A stretch of 64,000 nt of DNA from Candidatus Epilinea brevis (GCA_016710785.1 JADJUE010000004.1:62001-126000); one strand, 5' to 3'. Shown: positions 48,032 through 57,593, counted from the stretch's first letter. Made by a program: numbers and translations. The notes: generated by a model not told the origin, from the letters alone.

Positions 48032-49242
48032 TACCGTACCTCTATGAAGAGTGGGGGTAGAAGCGTTGGAACTTGGCGCGGGCATCGGGAATCGTGAAGC
48101 GCCAGGTAATGGTGGCGTGGTCATCGTTTCGTCGCTGCTGCCAGGCGTCTACGGCAGTCTGGAGAGCTTCGATTGTTGGACGGCGCTGAGCCAGGCAGGC
48201 GCGAGAGAGTACCGACAGTTCAATCTCAGCCATGTTCAGCCAACTGCCATGGATGGGCGTGAAGTGGAATCGCAGCTTGCGCGCGATGCGCCGTGCTTCG
48301 GCAGCTGGAAAGGCGTCGTAGAGCGCACCAAGGGTGTGGGTATTGAGGTTGTCCAGCACCACGTGGACCATGCTTGCCTCAGGGTAGCGTTCGTCAACGA
48401 GGTGCTTCATGCGGCGGGCGAAGTCGAGCTTGGTACGCTGAGCACTGACCTCGACGTCCCGGCGGCCGGCCAGTGGCTCGACGGACAGCAACAAGCATGC
48501 CGTGCCACACCTGACGTACTCGTAGTCCTGCCGGGCTGGCTGACCGGGTGCCGCCGGCAGCGCTGGGTTGACGTCGCCCAGCAATTGCGCCGGGCACTCG
48601 TCGAAACAAACGACCGGCTCGGCCGGATTGTAGGCCTGCTGATACAGGTCCAGCAAGCCTTCCATCCGCGCCAGAAACTCGCCGTCCAAGGTGCCGATGC
48701 ACCACTGCTTGGTCAGCCACGGCTTGATCTTCTGTTTTTTAAGACCCGACGCACGGTCTCGGCGGAGACCGAGTCGGTGAGGCTCAAGGTCACGATGCTG
48801 TCAGCCAAGAGCTGCATGCTCCAGTGGCTCCTGCCCTCCGGCGGTTCGGAGCAGGCCAACGCGACCAGATGGGCCTCAGCCTTGCCGTCCAGCTTGCGCT
48901 TCGCCCCGGGTCGGGGCTTCTCATGCAGGCTGGCCAAGCCCCGGTCCCTGAATGCCTTGCGCGTGTTGACGACCGTGTTGGGGGTGCAATGGAGCAACTC
49001 GGCGATTCGTTCGTCGCCGTATCCTTCCCAGGAATACAGGAGCGTATGGGCACGCCGAATCACGCGCGCGCTGGCTACACCGCGGCTCACCGTCTCAAGC
49101 AGCCGCGCCTCTTGGTCGTCACTGAGCACCACGCTGCACTTCCTGAACACTGGCTTCTCCTCGGTGCTTATCCCGGCCCGGCTTCTTCGCTGCCGCTACC
49201 AGGATACCACGACCTCCCCCAATCTTCATGGAGGTGCGGTAC
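48031..49242 (-). mobile_element. IS630-family insertion sequence (copy A)
   Basis: 1212 bp. The inverted ends GTACCGTACCTCTATGAAGA and its partner ending CGGTAC match closely. It is flanked by TA at 48029-48030 and TA at 49243-49244, the dinucleotide duplication of IS630. The encoded transposase is complete if the internal frameshift is used, so the element may be active. Confidence 0.92.
48042..49150 (-). CDS. IS630 transposase made by -1 frameshifting
   Basis: The first frame (49150 to 48713) holds the helix-turn-helix region (ELLHCTPNTVVNTRKAF); the second (to 48042) holds the DDE domain: VVCFDECP, VLDNLNTHTLGALY and PIHGSWLNMAEIELSVL. They join at TTA AAA AAC on the coding strand (48734-48740 read in reverse), the heptamer A AAA AAC in canonical phase for -1 slippage. 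The fusion continues LKKQKIKPWLTKQWCIG, the usual family sequence. Programmed frameshifting is known for this family. Confidence 0.9.
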
Positions 49243-49244
49243 TA

Positions 49245-50666
49245 GTGGGTCACTTGGTTTGGACATAGCCATATTGAGGCGGTTGTGATAGGATGGCGGC
49301 TGTCCGTTGCAGGCCATTGGATGGAGGTAGCCATGTCGCGACGCCAACTGACACCCCTTCGGCCGTTGTCGGCCGACGAACGACGGTTTCTTGAGCGCAT
49401 CAGCAGGGCATTCGGTGAACCCAGTAGCCACGTCACGCGTGCCAAGATCCTCCTGGCGGTTGCCGATGGAGCCAGCTTCACAGCGGCAGCACAAGGTGCC
49501 GGTCGCCGATCCGGCGACGCAGTAGGGCAGCTCGTGGCACGCTTCAACGAAGACGGCATCGCGGCGGTCGTGCCACGGCACGGCGGTGGACACCCGCGCC
49601 TGTATGGCAATGCTGATCGACAACGGATCCTCGACACCGCTCGGCGCCCGCCGGATCGGGCCACAGATGGCACCGGCACTTGGTCGCTGATGACGCTTCG
49701 CGAGAGCCTGCGCAGAGAACCCGACGGTCTGCCAAACGTGAGTACCTTCACCATCCAACAGGTCTTGGCAGAGGCTGGCTGGAGTTGGCAACGCTCGCGC
49801 ACGTGGTGCGAGACCGGGCAGGTGGTACGTCGGCGCAAGCACGGCCCCGTTGCGGTGACCGATCCTGACGGGGAGGTGAAAAAAACTTGATTGAGACGGC
49901 CTACCGTCAGGCTGGGTCGCTTGGCTTGCTTCTGTGCTGTCAGGACGAAGCCGGGCCATACTCCACCAAGCCCTATGCCGGTGTGGCGTGGGCGCCGGTA
50001 GGTCAACCTCAAAGACTGGCGCATGAATACCTGCCCAATGGCACTGCGAAACTGCTGACCCTGTTGCAGCCTGCCACAGGTGTGGTTCGCGTAAAGGGTG
50101 TGACGCGCTCCACCAACGCCGTAATCCATCCTTGGCTCAAAGAGGAACTGCTGGCGCTCCTGGCTACAGCTGCCCCAGTTGATATGACGCCCACCGCCGC
50201 CAACCACGCTGGTTGGGAACGCTGGCAAGCCGGATTGTCGGAGCGCCCCACGCTTCCCTGTGAACTGCCGCCCTTGCGCATGCTGTTGATTTGGGACAAC
50301 CTGGCCGGGCACAAGACCGCGGACATGGTTCTCTGGCTGTTCCGGCACGGCATCATGCCCCTCTACACTCCGCTGTCTGGTTCATGGCTGAACATGGCAG
50401 AGTCCATTCAGCGAATCGTGGTCTGGCGAGCACTGAGTGGACATCATCCCAAAAGTCCCACGGAGATCATTGATTGGTTGGAGACCACAGCCAACTCCTG
50501 GAACCAACATCCCACACCCTTCGTTTGGGGTGGCCACCGTGCGGCTCGTCGTATCCGCAGCCGCGCCCGACGTCATGCCCTCGGCGGCTCAGGTGCCTGC
50601 ACCACTCGCCCCATCCGGCGACGATACATCGCCGACCAATGGCTATGTCCAAACCAAGTGACCCAC
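49245..50666 (+). mobile_element. IS630-family insertion sequence (copy B)
   Basis: 1422 bp with perfect inverted ends of at least 25 bp (starting GTGGGTCACTTGGTTTGGAC). Flanked by TA at 49243-49244 (shared with copy A) and TA at 50667-50668. Its sequence is unrelated to copy A, so two different elements used the same target site in succession. Confidence 0.93.
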
Positions 50667-50669
50667 TAG
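49333..50669 (+). CDS. IS630-type transposase made by -1 frameshifting
   Basis: The start is ATG 49333 with GGAGG 5 nt upstream. The N-terminal helix-turn-helix part (SFTAAAQGAGRRSGDAV) ends in an A7 run at 49879-49885. A -1 slip continues EVKKNLIETAYRQ into the DDE domain: LCCQDEAGPYSTKP, LIWDNLAGHKT and PLSGSWLNMAESIQRI. The frame ends QVTH inside the right inverted repeat, and its stop TAG is formed by the TA target duplication plus the next chromosomal G. Confidence 0.88.
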
Positions 50670-50921
50670 CAATGCGAGGAAAACATGCGCTTGCCTTGGA
50701 GCAAGTCAAATCCCAGGCGTCGCACCTGTAGCGGGACAAGCACGCCACTGGAAGAACTCAGAAACATTCAGTCATGCGGATGTGCAGATCTCCATGGTCG
50801 CCCCCTCTCGGACTTGCGCATCTGTAGCAGATGGATTGTGTAGCTCACTATTCTGGGGCTCGCACTACTTGGTCAATGTCATTCACCTGAACCTTCGGAC
50901 GACTACATCCGCACTTCGCCA

Positions 50922-51626
50922 TCAGAATGACCTTTCATCTTGCAGGAGCTCGTCGACGAGCTTCCACGTCCCGCCAGTCGGCTTTTCCAACCCGTATTGA
51001 TAGACCTCATCCACGCGATCAACATGCACAGTCGTGCCATCTCGATCGAATTCGTACCAATAGGTTAATTTCACAGTTCCAATCGCAGTATCGTTCTCGA
51101 TTTCGAAGTCTGGGTCGTCGATTGAAACGAAGCCGAACCCAGTGTGTCCATCACCTTGGTGACAGTCATCAATGAAACCAGCTGCAAAGTCTTGAGCTGT
51201 GTCATTAGGATACCAACTCGGTGTTGGAACCGCTGGATCAATAGAGTGCAGGTACGTCTTCTCGTCAATCAACCCCGCGTTATAGTCATTCAAGGCCTGA
51301 GCTTCGAGTGTCGCAAAATAGCTCGGCTCATAGGTAGCATGCTCCTTGGGCCAATCCACCTCACTGGTTGCAACCTCGTCTGGACTCGGCGTCGCCGGCG
51401 ACCAGTAAAGGTTCAATTGAGTGAGATATTCCTCCTTCTCTCCAAAGTTCTCGGCTAGGCAGGCCTCGCCACGTGTCACAAACGCAAGCCGGATAGTTTC
51501 AGTGATGACATCCAAGTCACTCTGTCCACTCAATGGACTACGGTTTTGGGAAGGCATGATAACGAGCAGTGCCACTATTGCTCCGATGACTAGCAGGATG
51601 GCGAAAGCTTGAATGGTTCGCTTCAT
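50922..51626 (-). CDS. hypothetical anchored protein
   Basis: A 234-residue protein: an N-terminal helix (IQAFAILLVIGAIVALLVIM), then a soluble, acidic, Tyr/Trp-rich domain with two Cys (EACLAEN and DDCHQGDG). The last 60 residues (GTVKLTYWYEFDRDGTTVHVDRVDEVYQ) form a beta pattern like an NTF2- or cystatin-type fold, but no motif settles this. It ends about 250 bp from the IS630 pair. Lower G+C than the core. It lies just downstream of the VWA/amidase gene on the same strand and may share its function. Confidence 0.6.
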   Translation of the reverse strand: MKRTIQAFAILLVIGAIVALLVIMPSQNRSPLSGQSDLDVITETIRLAFVTRGEACLAENFGEKEEYLTQLNLYWSPATPSPDEVATSEVDWPKEHATYEPSYFATLEAQALNDYNAGLIDEKTYLHSIDPAVPTPSWYPNDTAQDFAAGFIDDCHQGDGHTGFGFVSIDDPDFEIENDTAIGTVKLTYWYEFDRDGTTVHVDRVDEVYQYGLEKPTGGTWKLVDELLQDERSF

Positions 51627-51721
51627 GGTTTCTTACTCCTTGATGTGGCTGCCTGGTTTCCCGATCATCATAATTGGCATTGGCTCAGTAGAGACCTCGT
51701 CGCCCCTTGCCTTGCCAACCG

Positions 51722-54589
51722 TTACTCAGGTTCACCCTCCCACTCTTCACACTCATCAACAGGTGGACAAATCCGCCCTGTTCGACAAGTTGTCGTATAT
51801 CGCATTGGCAAGTGCCAAAATCTAATTCGCCGCCATTTCGGATCCTGCTGGCCCTGGGGTTCAGACCACTCAACATTCCAAAGCACATTCCGTCTATCGC
51901 TGGTGTGTGCAGTCACCAAGGTACCGTTAAGGCCTACCTGCTGCGCGATCGGCGTACAGCCATTTTCACATTGAGTTTGCTCTGTGTGATCGCCGTACCG
52001 ATTGGTCACAATGGCGACATGACTATATTTGTAATGACGAAGCATCTGCCTGACATTCCGTCGCTCCCACCGATAAAGTACTAGATCGCCGATCTGCACA
52101 TGCCTCAGAATTGAGTTCCCTCGATTGTCGACAAAGTTTCCATGCACTCCGATCGGATCCTGGACCGACGTGATGCCGGCGGCCACGGCAGCGTCTACGA
52201 AGAGCTCGACATTTATCCACGAAGGAGAGTGCTGGCCGTTTTCAAACCAGTACCAGTTGGGGCAATCCATATCGACTCCGCTGGCGTAGATGCACTGGCT
52301 TACAAAATTCTGGCAGTCTGAGCCATCGGCCCCACCACCGAACGAGGGCCAGCAGTCATTTCGACTCAATGCATATTGCAGAGCGTACTTTACAGCCATT
52401 CTTCGACCATCCAAGGAGTCCGCAATGCACGTTTGCTCCACATCCACGTGAGGTTTATCGCACGCTGCAACTTGTCCAGTCAGGTCAAGTCCAACCTTGA
52501 CACCGTTGTCATCTTTGACCTTCACTTCAAGAAAGTTGTCGCCAAGTGCAAATGCGTCCGGATCGGCTAAAGTGAGCTCCGCTGGTTGAGAACCAAAGTT
52601 CCCATTACTTGAGAATGTTACGTCGGTCCCGCTGGGGTGCTCCGAGTTCTTGAGCTTGACGCTCTGAATCGTGTCATCGACCCAGGACCATGCTTTGAGT
52701 TCGACCCGCTCAGGCACCCGCCTACCCGTGATAAAGACATTCGTATGGTAGGTGTGTATCGCACCCTGAGTAGTGGATTCGGCGGACGGTGAGTCCGAAA
52801 TCCATGTTGAGCCCTGCAGCCGGCGACCCCAATATGTGGGCCAGCTTTGCCACGCAGGCACCAAGTAAGCCGATAATGTCTCGGTAATTCCGTTCACTAC
52901 CTTCCATGAATAGTCTTCAGTGTCACTCGGAATTGGATTCGGAATTGTGCCACCCGGAGACCGCCCCGTGCTTATATCGATATTCAGAGATCCTGCATCA
53001 GTGCACATGAAGTCACCCCACGCGGGGCGGTCACAGAGCCTAGCGTAGAGAGCATCGAAGATTTCCACGAAGTGTGTTGCATCACGGTCGAAGTAATAGT
53101 CCGATGGAGATGTTGCCACGCGCTTCAACAATACTTCATTGACCACTTCCCCAAAGCCGACAACGACGATGCGATGTCCAAATCCCTTGAGCAGTCCGGC
53201 CTTTGACACGACGGGAAGGTCCCCAGCCGTGTTGTAACCGTCAGTGAGAAGAATAATGGTCCCATTAATGCTGTCAGGGTCTGCAGCTCTGAGCATGGTT
53301 GCCGCTGCTTCCAGCCCTGCCGCTATATCTGTGCTACCACCAACATGGATTTCGTTTACTGCATTGATCGCAGCGTCCAAATCCCGTTTATCATTAGTTA
53401 GCCCTACTGGCGCTGGGCTATCGGCACTAGTCGAAAACCACACTACACCCCCCCGTCTTGGAGAAATATCACCCGACGACGTGCCGCCACCTTCATCTTC
53501 CGCTGTTTGGAGAATGCTGAGAGCTGCGGCCTTGGCATCCTCCAGCTTGCCGCTCATCGATCCTGACTTGTCAATGACAAACACGAAGTCAACCGGTGCT
53601 GTCCTACAGCTGAGCGCACCGTCAAGTGTGTCATCAACCGAGTTACTCGACACCTCTGGCAACAAGATAGGGTTTGTTGCGGCATCGACTAGTCCAGTTG
53701 CGTCGGGAAAGGGTGAGGTACTTAATAGATTGTTGTCCGTTGGGGAGTGAGGTGAGTTAGGATTGCTGACTGATTGTGGGGCGACGACATAGCCGGCAAT
53801 TCGCGGCAGCGTGATGAAATACTCTTCCTCATCTTTTAGGCACGAAAAGGAGTACTGACCACCTGAATTAGTCCGCGTTGCGCCAATTGGTACTGCTCCG
53901 TTAGCATGACCTGACTCAACACGATACAAGTCTACTGGAATTCCGATCGCAGGGTTGTCAGTGGTGGATTGATAAATGCCATCATTGTTATTATCAATCC
54001 AGATCGTGTCCCCCAGCGTCCAAGGTCCACATGCCGGCGGCTCAGGGTCGCTCAGCCCAGCATCCCATCTCTTACTAAAGTCAAACTCTTCATCCAAGTA
54101 GAACTGAATGGAGTATCCCTCATACTCATCTCCAATCTCGAAGGGATCACTATCCTTCGTTTCTGGAACGTCTTGCACAAATTGAGGGGAGAATGCCATC
54201 CCTGGAGATGTGTTTGAATTTGGAACGAATCGCAGCCTATACCAATGGTACATTTGTGGTTCAATTTGATATAACCCTGCGGAGTTTGTAACCGTAGTAT
54301 ATTGCGGTGCTGAACTTGCGAGATCCCCCTCAGAATTACTGAGATAGAGTTCGACGGTCACTCCCGCGAGTCCGGTTTCTCCATCTTCCTGTCGACCGTC
54401 GTCGTCAAGGTCCTCCCATACGAGATCGCCGACAAGAGCACAGTTCGGCGCACAGTGGCTCCCAGGTGAACCTTGGGCCTGCGTCAGGTTTATGATAAAG
54501 AACGTAGAAAGGGAAACCACAATAGCAACAGCGGTCAAATGACGGCGCGCCCTATTGGCGGCCGACATGACTTTACCAAACGGGCGCAT
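51722..54589 (-). CDS. secreted SdrD-B / VWA / amidase-like protein
   Basis: 955 residues from ATG 54589 (AAGGAG 6 nt upstream). Signal peptide about 15-39. Two SdrD B-type modules follow: VGDLVWEDLDDDGRQEDGE (about 53) and LGDTIWIDNNNDGIYQ (about 192). A VWA domain (about 330-510) has a full MIDAS (DKSGSMS and ILLTDGYN). After a beta-rich linker, residues about 735-920 resemble the Amidase_6 family: YALQYALSRNDCWPSFGGG, DGSDCQNFVSQCIY with the candidate nucleophile Cys, SWINVELFVDAA, IGDLVLYRW, YSHVAIVTNRYGD with the candidate His, then HTSDRRNVLW. This suggests a metal-binding adhesin carrying a peptidase or amidase. The cargo is unknown. Confidence 0.8.
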   Translation of the reverse strand: MRPFGKVMSAANRARRHLTAVAIVVSLSTFFIINLTQAQGSPGSHCAPNCALVGDLVWEDLDDDGRQEDGETGLAGVTVELYLSNSEGDLASSAPQYTTVTNSAGLYQIEPQMYHWYRLRFVPNSNTSPGMAFSPQFVQDVPETKDSDPFEIGDEYEGYSIQFYLDEEFDFSKRWDAGLSDPEPPACGPWTLGDTIWIDNNNDGIYQSTTDNPAIGIPVDLYRVESGHANGAVPIGATRTNSGGQYSFSCLKDEEEYFITLPRIAGYVVAPQSVSNPNSPHSPTDNNLLSTSPFPDATGLVDAATNPILLPEVSSNSVDDTLDGALSCRTAPVDFVFVIDKSGSMSGKLEDAKAAALSILQTAEDEGGGTSSGDISPRRGGVVWFSTSADSPAPVGLTNDKRDLDAAINAVNEIHVGGSTDIAAGLEAAATMLRAADPDSINGTIILLTDGYNTAGDLPVVSKAGLLKGFGHRIVVVGFGEVVNEVLLKRVATSPSDYYFDRDATHFVEIFDALYARLCDRPAWGDFMCTDAGSLNIDISTGRSPGGTIPNPIPSDTEDYSWKVVNGITETLSAYLVPAWQSWPTYWGRRLQGSTWISDSPSAESTTQGAIHTYHTNVFITGRRVPERVELKAWSWVDDTIQSVKLKNSEHPSGTDVTFSSNGNFGSQPAELTLADPDAFALGDNFLEVKVKDDNGVKVGLDLTGQVAACDKPHVDVEQTCIADSLDGRRMAVKYALQYALSRNDCWPSFGGGADGSDCQNFVSQCIYASGVDMDCPNWYWFENGQHSPSWINVELFVDAAVAAGITSVQDPIGVHGNFVDNRGNSILRHVQIGDLVLYRWERRNVRQMLRHYKYSHVAIVTNRYGDHTEQTQCENGCTPIAQQVGLNGTLVTAHTSDRRNVLWNVEWSEPQGQQDPKWRRIRFWHLPMRYTTTCRTGRICPPVDECEEWEGEPE

Positions 54590-54734
54590 CGACGACTCCT
54601 TAGTACATGCGTAGCGGGGAAAGTGGATTGTTCCTCTGTATAGACGACTAGCCGCCGAAGGTGCGCTTCAAAAGGGACAGCGATCACTGCCTGGCAACCA
54701 GGATATATCTTCATTGGCCTTAAGTCAATCCCAC

Positions 54735-55547
54735 GAGGGTGTCATGAAAAGTGTGTAACTGGCAAACTGGATCCAGAACACAGGAGGCAGTCATGGCAAA
54801 GGCAACACGGACGGACACACCAGCTCTGAGCGCACGAGCGGAGGAGCTGCTGGCGGAACTGGGCCGGGAGTACGGCACCCATGAGGGGCTGTTCGGGCCC
54901 GGAGGTCTGATTGGGCAGCTGACGAAGCGCCTGGTCGAGCGGGCACTCGAGGGCGAAGTGACCCATCACCTGGGCTACGAACTGCACGAGGCGACCGGTC
55001 GAGGCAGCGGCAACAGCCGCAACGGACACCTGACCAAGACGGTGGAAACCGAGACGGAGCCGATGGAGATTCGGATTCCGCGGGACCGCAACGGGAGCTT
55101 CGAACCGATCCTGGTCCCCAAGCGCAAACGGCGGCTGGGCCGCTTCGACGCCATCATCCTGTCGCTCTATAGCCGAGGGATGACCCAGTCGCAGATCAAG
55201 GAACACCTCCTGGAGATCTACGAGGTCGAGGTCTCCAAGGAGCTGATCAGCACGATCACCGACACCGTGATGGATGACGTTCGAGCCTGGCAGAATCGGC
55301 AGCTGGCCGGGGTCTATCCCATCGTGTACCTGGACGCTGTGGTCGTGAAGGGGCGGGTAGGCAAACAGGTCATCCGTCGGGTGGTGTATGTCGTGGTGGG
55401 CGTCACCTTGCTCGGCCACAAGGACGTTCTGGGCTTCTGGTTCTGCGAAAGTGAGGGCGCCACATTCTGGCTGGGCATCCTCAATGACCTGAAAAACCGC
55501 GGCATCCGCGACATCCTGATCGCTTGCGTGGACGGCCTGAAGGGCTT
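54735..55547 (+). mobile_element. left part of an IS256-family element
   Basis: gagggtgtcatgaaaagtgtgtaa at about 54735 is a typical IS256 terminal repeat. The transposase frame follows and is lost at 55547, where different DNA begins. The right end is absent. Confidence 0.8.
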
Positions 55548-55548
55548 G
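54793..55548 (+). pseudogene. IS256-family transposase, C-terminally truncated
   Basis: AGGAGG 5 nt before ATG 54793. About 250 residues of a Mutator/IS256 transposase: GSGNSRNGHLTKTVETE, IRIPRDRNGSFEPILVPK, YSRGMTQSQIKEHL and YLDAVVVKGR with the first catalytic Asp. It stops at DGLKGL, where family members continue PEAI; the frame then reads into unrelated DNA to 55653. The second Asp lies before the break (CVDG) but the catalytic Glu is missing. Confidence 0.87.
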
Positions 55549-55829
55549 TCAACCGTCGCCCCAAAGTGGTTCTCCGTCACTTTTGATGACGGACCAGAAC
55601 AGTGTTGCCCAGTCAGGGCAAGTCGAAGCAACTCATCCTCACTGACGGCTTGATGCTCGGGCGCCCAATGTGCGAACTTCGTGACCGTACGGACTCTTCG
55701 CCGCTTGACCATCATCAAGAGTGACGGAGAACCCAAAGTTTCACTCTGAGCGTCGGCCAAAGTTTCATCGGGCATGGGGATGAGGGGATGGCGGGGATGG
55801 GTGGATGGTGACGGGAGTGGTCGGGTGGG

Positions 55830-56661
55830 TCAGGCGGTTGCGGGTATGGCGGCAGGCTCCTCCAGTTGGGTTGAGGTGATGATCGACGCGGGTTCGGTCT
55901 TGGATGAGCCGGCAGCCTCGCTGAGGGCTTTGCGCCCAGCCAGGCGGAAGATGCGGCCGGAGATGGAGACGATGTGGGCGCGGTCAGCGAGGCGGTCGAG
56001 AGCGGCATTGGCTAGGAGGGGGTCGCCGAGCATCTCAAGCCATTCGTTGGGTGCGCGGTTGCTGGTGAGCAGGATGCTGCGGCGCTCGTAGCGACCGTCG
56101 ATGATTTCGTAGAGGTCCTCGGCGCCGGTAGGCGGGAGCGCACGCAGGCCGAAGTCGTCCAGGGCCAGGAGATCGACCCGGAGAATGGCGGCGAGACGGC
56201 GGTCGTAGCTGCCGTCGGCCCGGGCAGCGGCCAGACTGAAGAGCAGCTTGTGGGCGCTGGTGAACATGACATCGTAGCCCTTTTCGGGCCGCCTCGTGGC
56301 AGAGAGCCATCGCCAGATGGGACTTCCCGACACCGGTTTGGCCGCATACCAGGCAGTTCCGCCGCTGCTGGATGAACTGGCAGGTGGCCAGGTCGTAGAT
56401 GGCGGCGCGGGAGATGGTTGGGTTGAAGCTGAAGTCGAAACTCTCCAGCGTCTTGGCCGTGTCCACCAGACCGCGCCGGAGCCGCAGGTCAAGCTGCTTG
56501 CCCCCACGGCGTTCGACCTCGTCCAAGGCCAGGCGGCCGAGGAACTCCACGTGGGTCCAGTGCTCGGCGATGGCCTGCTGGTTGCGCAGGTCCAAGGTCT
56601 CCAGGATTCCTGACAAACGGAGGCGCTTGAGGATGGAGCTCAGTTCGGAGACGGCGATCAT
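55830..56661 (-). pseudogene. istB: IstB-like ATPase of IS21, frameshifted
   Basis: An AAA+ helper ATPase: Walker A CGQTGVGKSHLAMAL, Walker B VDLLALDDFGL and sensor region SILLTSNRAPNEW are present. The frame changes near 56280 at a run (AAAAGGG on the coding strand): EAARKG must join YDVMFTSAHKLL. The remaining sequence is intact to the stop. Confidence 0.87.
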
Positions 56662-56812
56662 GGCCGTCCTCCCACCAACGCGGCGAGAGCGAAGTCGGAG
56701 GCATCACGGGCAAAGGTCAGCACCCGGCTGAGGCGCGCCCGCTCAGGTGGACGGCAGCCACTGGTCTGAGCCAACAGCAGAGCACGCACGGTGCCCACCT
56801 CGGCGACCCCCT
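56657..56812 (-). pseudogene. probable 3' end of the upstream IS21 gene
   Basis: A frame reading EVGTVRALLLAQTSGC and ending VGGRP overlaps the istB start as ATGA, the usual istA-istB arrangement. The sequence itself is not recognisable as IstA, so the call rests on position. It is cut at about 56812. Confidence 0.4.
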
Positions 56813-56853
56813 CACCCCGAGCTCGCCCGCAAGCCTGCTCCTGTCACCGTCAG

Positions 56854-56906
56854 CTCCGGCGCGGTGAGCCTTCGGCTGCTGTACTGAGCCCCTCCTGACA
56901 CGATAG
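56854..56906 (+). repeat. right 53-bp direct repeat of the island (attR-like)
   Basis: An exact copy of 37311-37363. Here it does not complete a reading frame. It is followed 42 bp later by the lipoprotein gene start. Confidence 0.9.
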
Positions 56907-56948
56907 GCTGACCCAATCCCCTCGCTCCCCGCCCCATTGGAGTTGACG

Positions 56949-57593
56949 TTGAAGCGCATTTCAATCGCCGCAATCATCTCCGGCACCCTGCTGGCATCCG
57001 GCTGCGGACCGCTGACGCCCCTTTACGGAGGCGGCTTTCATGACACAGCGGAAGGAGCCATCGAGGCCTCGCTGAAGCCGGGTGGAGGTCTGGGCGACTT
57101 TGACGAGGTCCACGTCCTTCAGTCGGTCGAGGCACCGGATTCGCGCGTCGCGGTCTATGCCGGAACCAAGAGCGGTGACTGGGTTCTTGGGCTGGCCGAC
57201 GCCAAGCACAGTTGGCGAGGCTGGTTTGCGCACGGCATGTTCAGCCTTCCGGCTTTGCCCCGAGCTGACGGCGTCCTGACGTGTTCAACGGCCATCCTGC
57301 CTTCGGGCGGAGAGCGATGGTTGATCATCAGCGGTCGCCTTGCCAGCGACGATCTGTCGACCGTCCAGGCGGCGTTTGCGGACGGTGTTCACCTCGATGC
57401 GGCGACGCGTCCGGGCATCTTTGCGCTCATGACCAGGGAACGCGACGACCTCCTCACCCTTCGCGGCCTGGACGACACGGGGCGTTTGGTCGCCGAGCTC
57501 GGCGCTGACGACTGTACGCTCAGGCGTCCGGTGTCTGAGGCGGTACTCTCATTTGGCGCAGCAGCGTCCAGACCATCGCAACGAGAGCAATGA
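56949..57593 (+). CDS. hypothetical lipoprotein
   Basis: 214 residues from TTG 56949, chosen because TTGGAG lies 6-12 nt upstream. The signal ends LLASGCGP, a lipobox. The mature domain is beta-rich (DSRVAVYAGTKSGDWVLGLAD) with two more Cys. Not recognised. If the island were removed it would lie about 61 bp downstream of the 36047/36469 pair on the same strand, so the three may be one envelope operon. Its 3' end overlaps the DUF3999 gene tail-to-tail by 74 bp. Confidence 0.6.
   Translation: MKRISIAAIISGTLLASGCGPLTPLYGGGFHDTAEGAIEASLKPGGGLGDFDEVHVLQSVEAPDSRVAVYAGTKSGDWVLGLADAKHSWRGWFAHGMFSLPALPRADGVLTCSTAILPSGGERWLIISGRLASDDLSTVQAAFADGVHLDAATRPGIFALMTRERDDLLTLRGLDDTGRLVAELGADDCTLRRPVSEAVLSFGAAASRPSQREQ

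Larger units (their letters stand above)
55547..56812 (-). mobile_element. IS21-family remnant
   Basis: Contains a complete but frameshifted istB and sequence ending at a TGTCAACCG end near 55547. A 21-bp inverted pair at 55571-55591 and 55713-55733 (GGTTCTCCGTCACT core) resembles the multiple end repeats of IS21 elements. The istA side is cut off near 56812, just before the right 53-bp direct repeat. Confidence 0.65.

Noticed and set aside
37364..56853. A phage-defence or toxin-antitoxin cassette inside the island
   Set aside because: No nuclease, methyltransferase, helicase, TIR or toxin motif was seen in the cargo; the reverse transcriptase is a group II intron type and broken.
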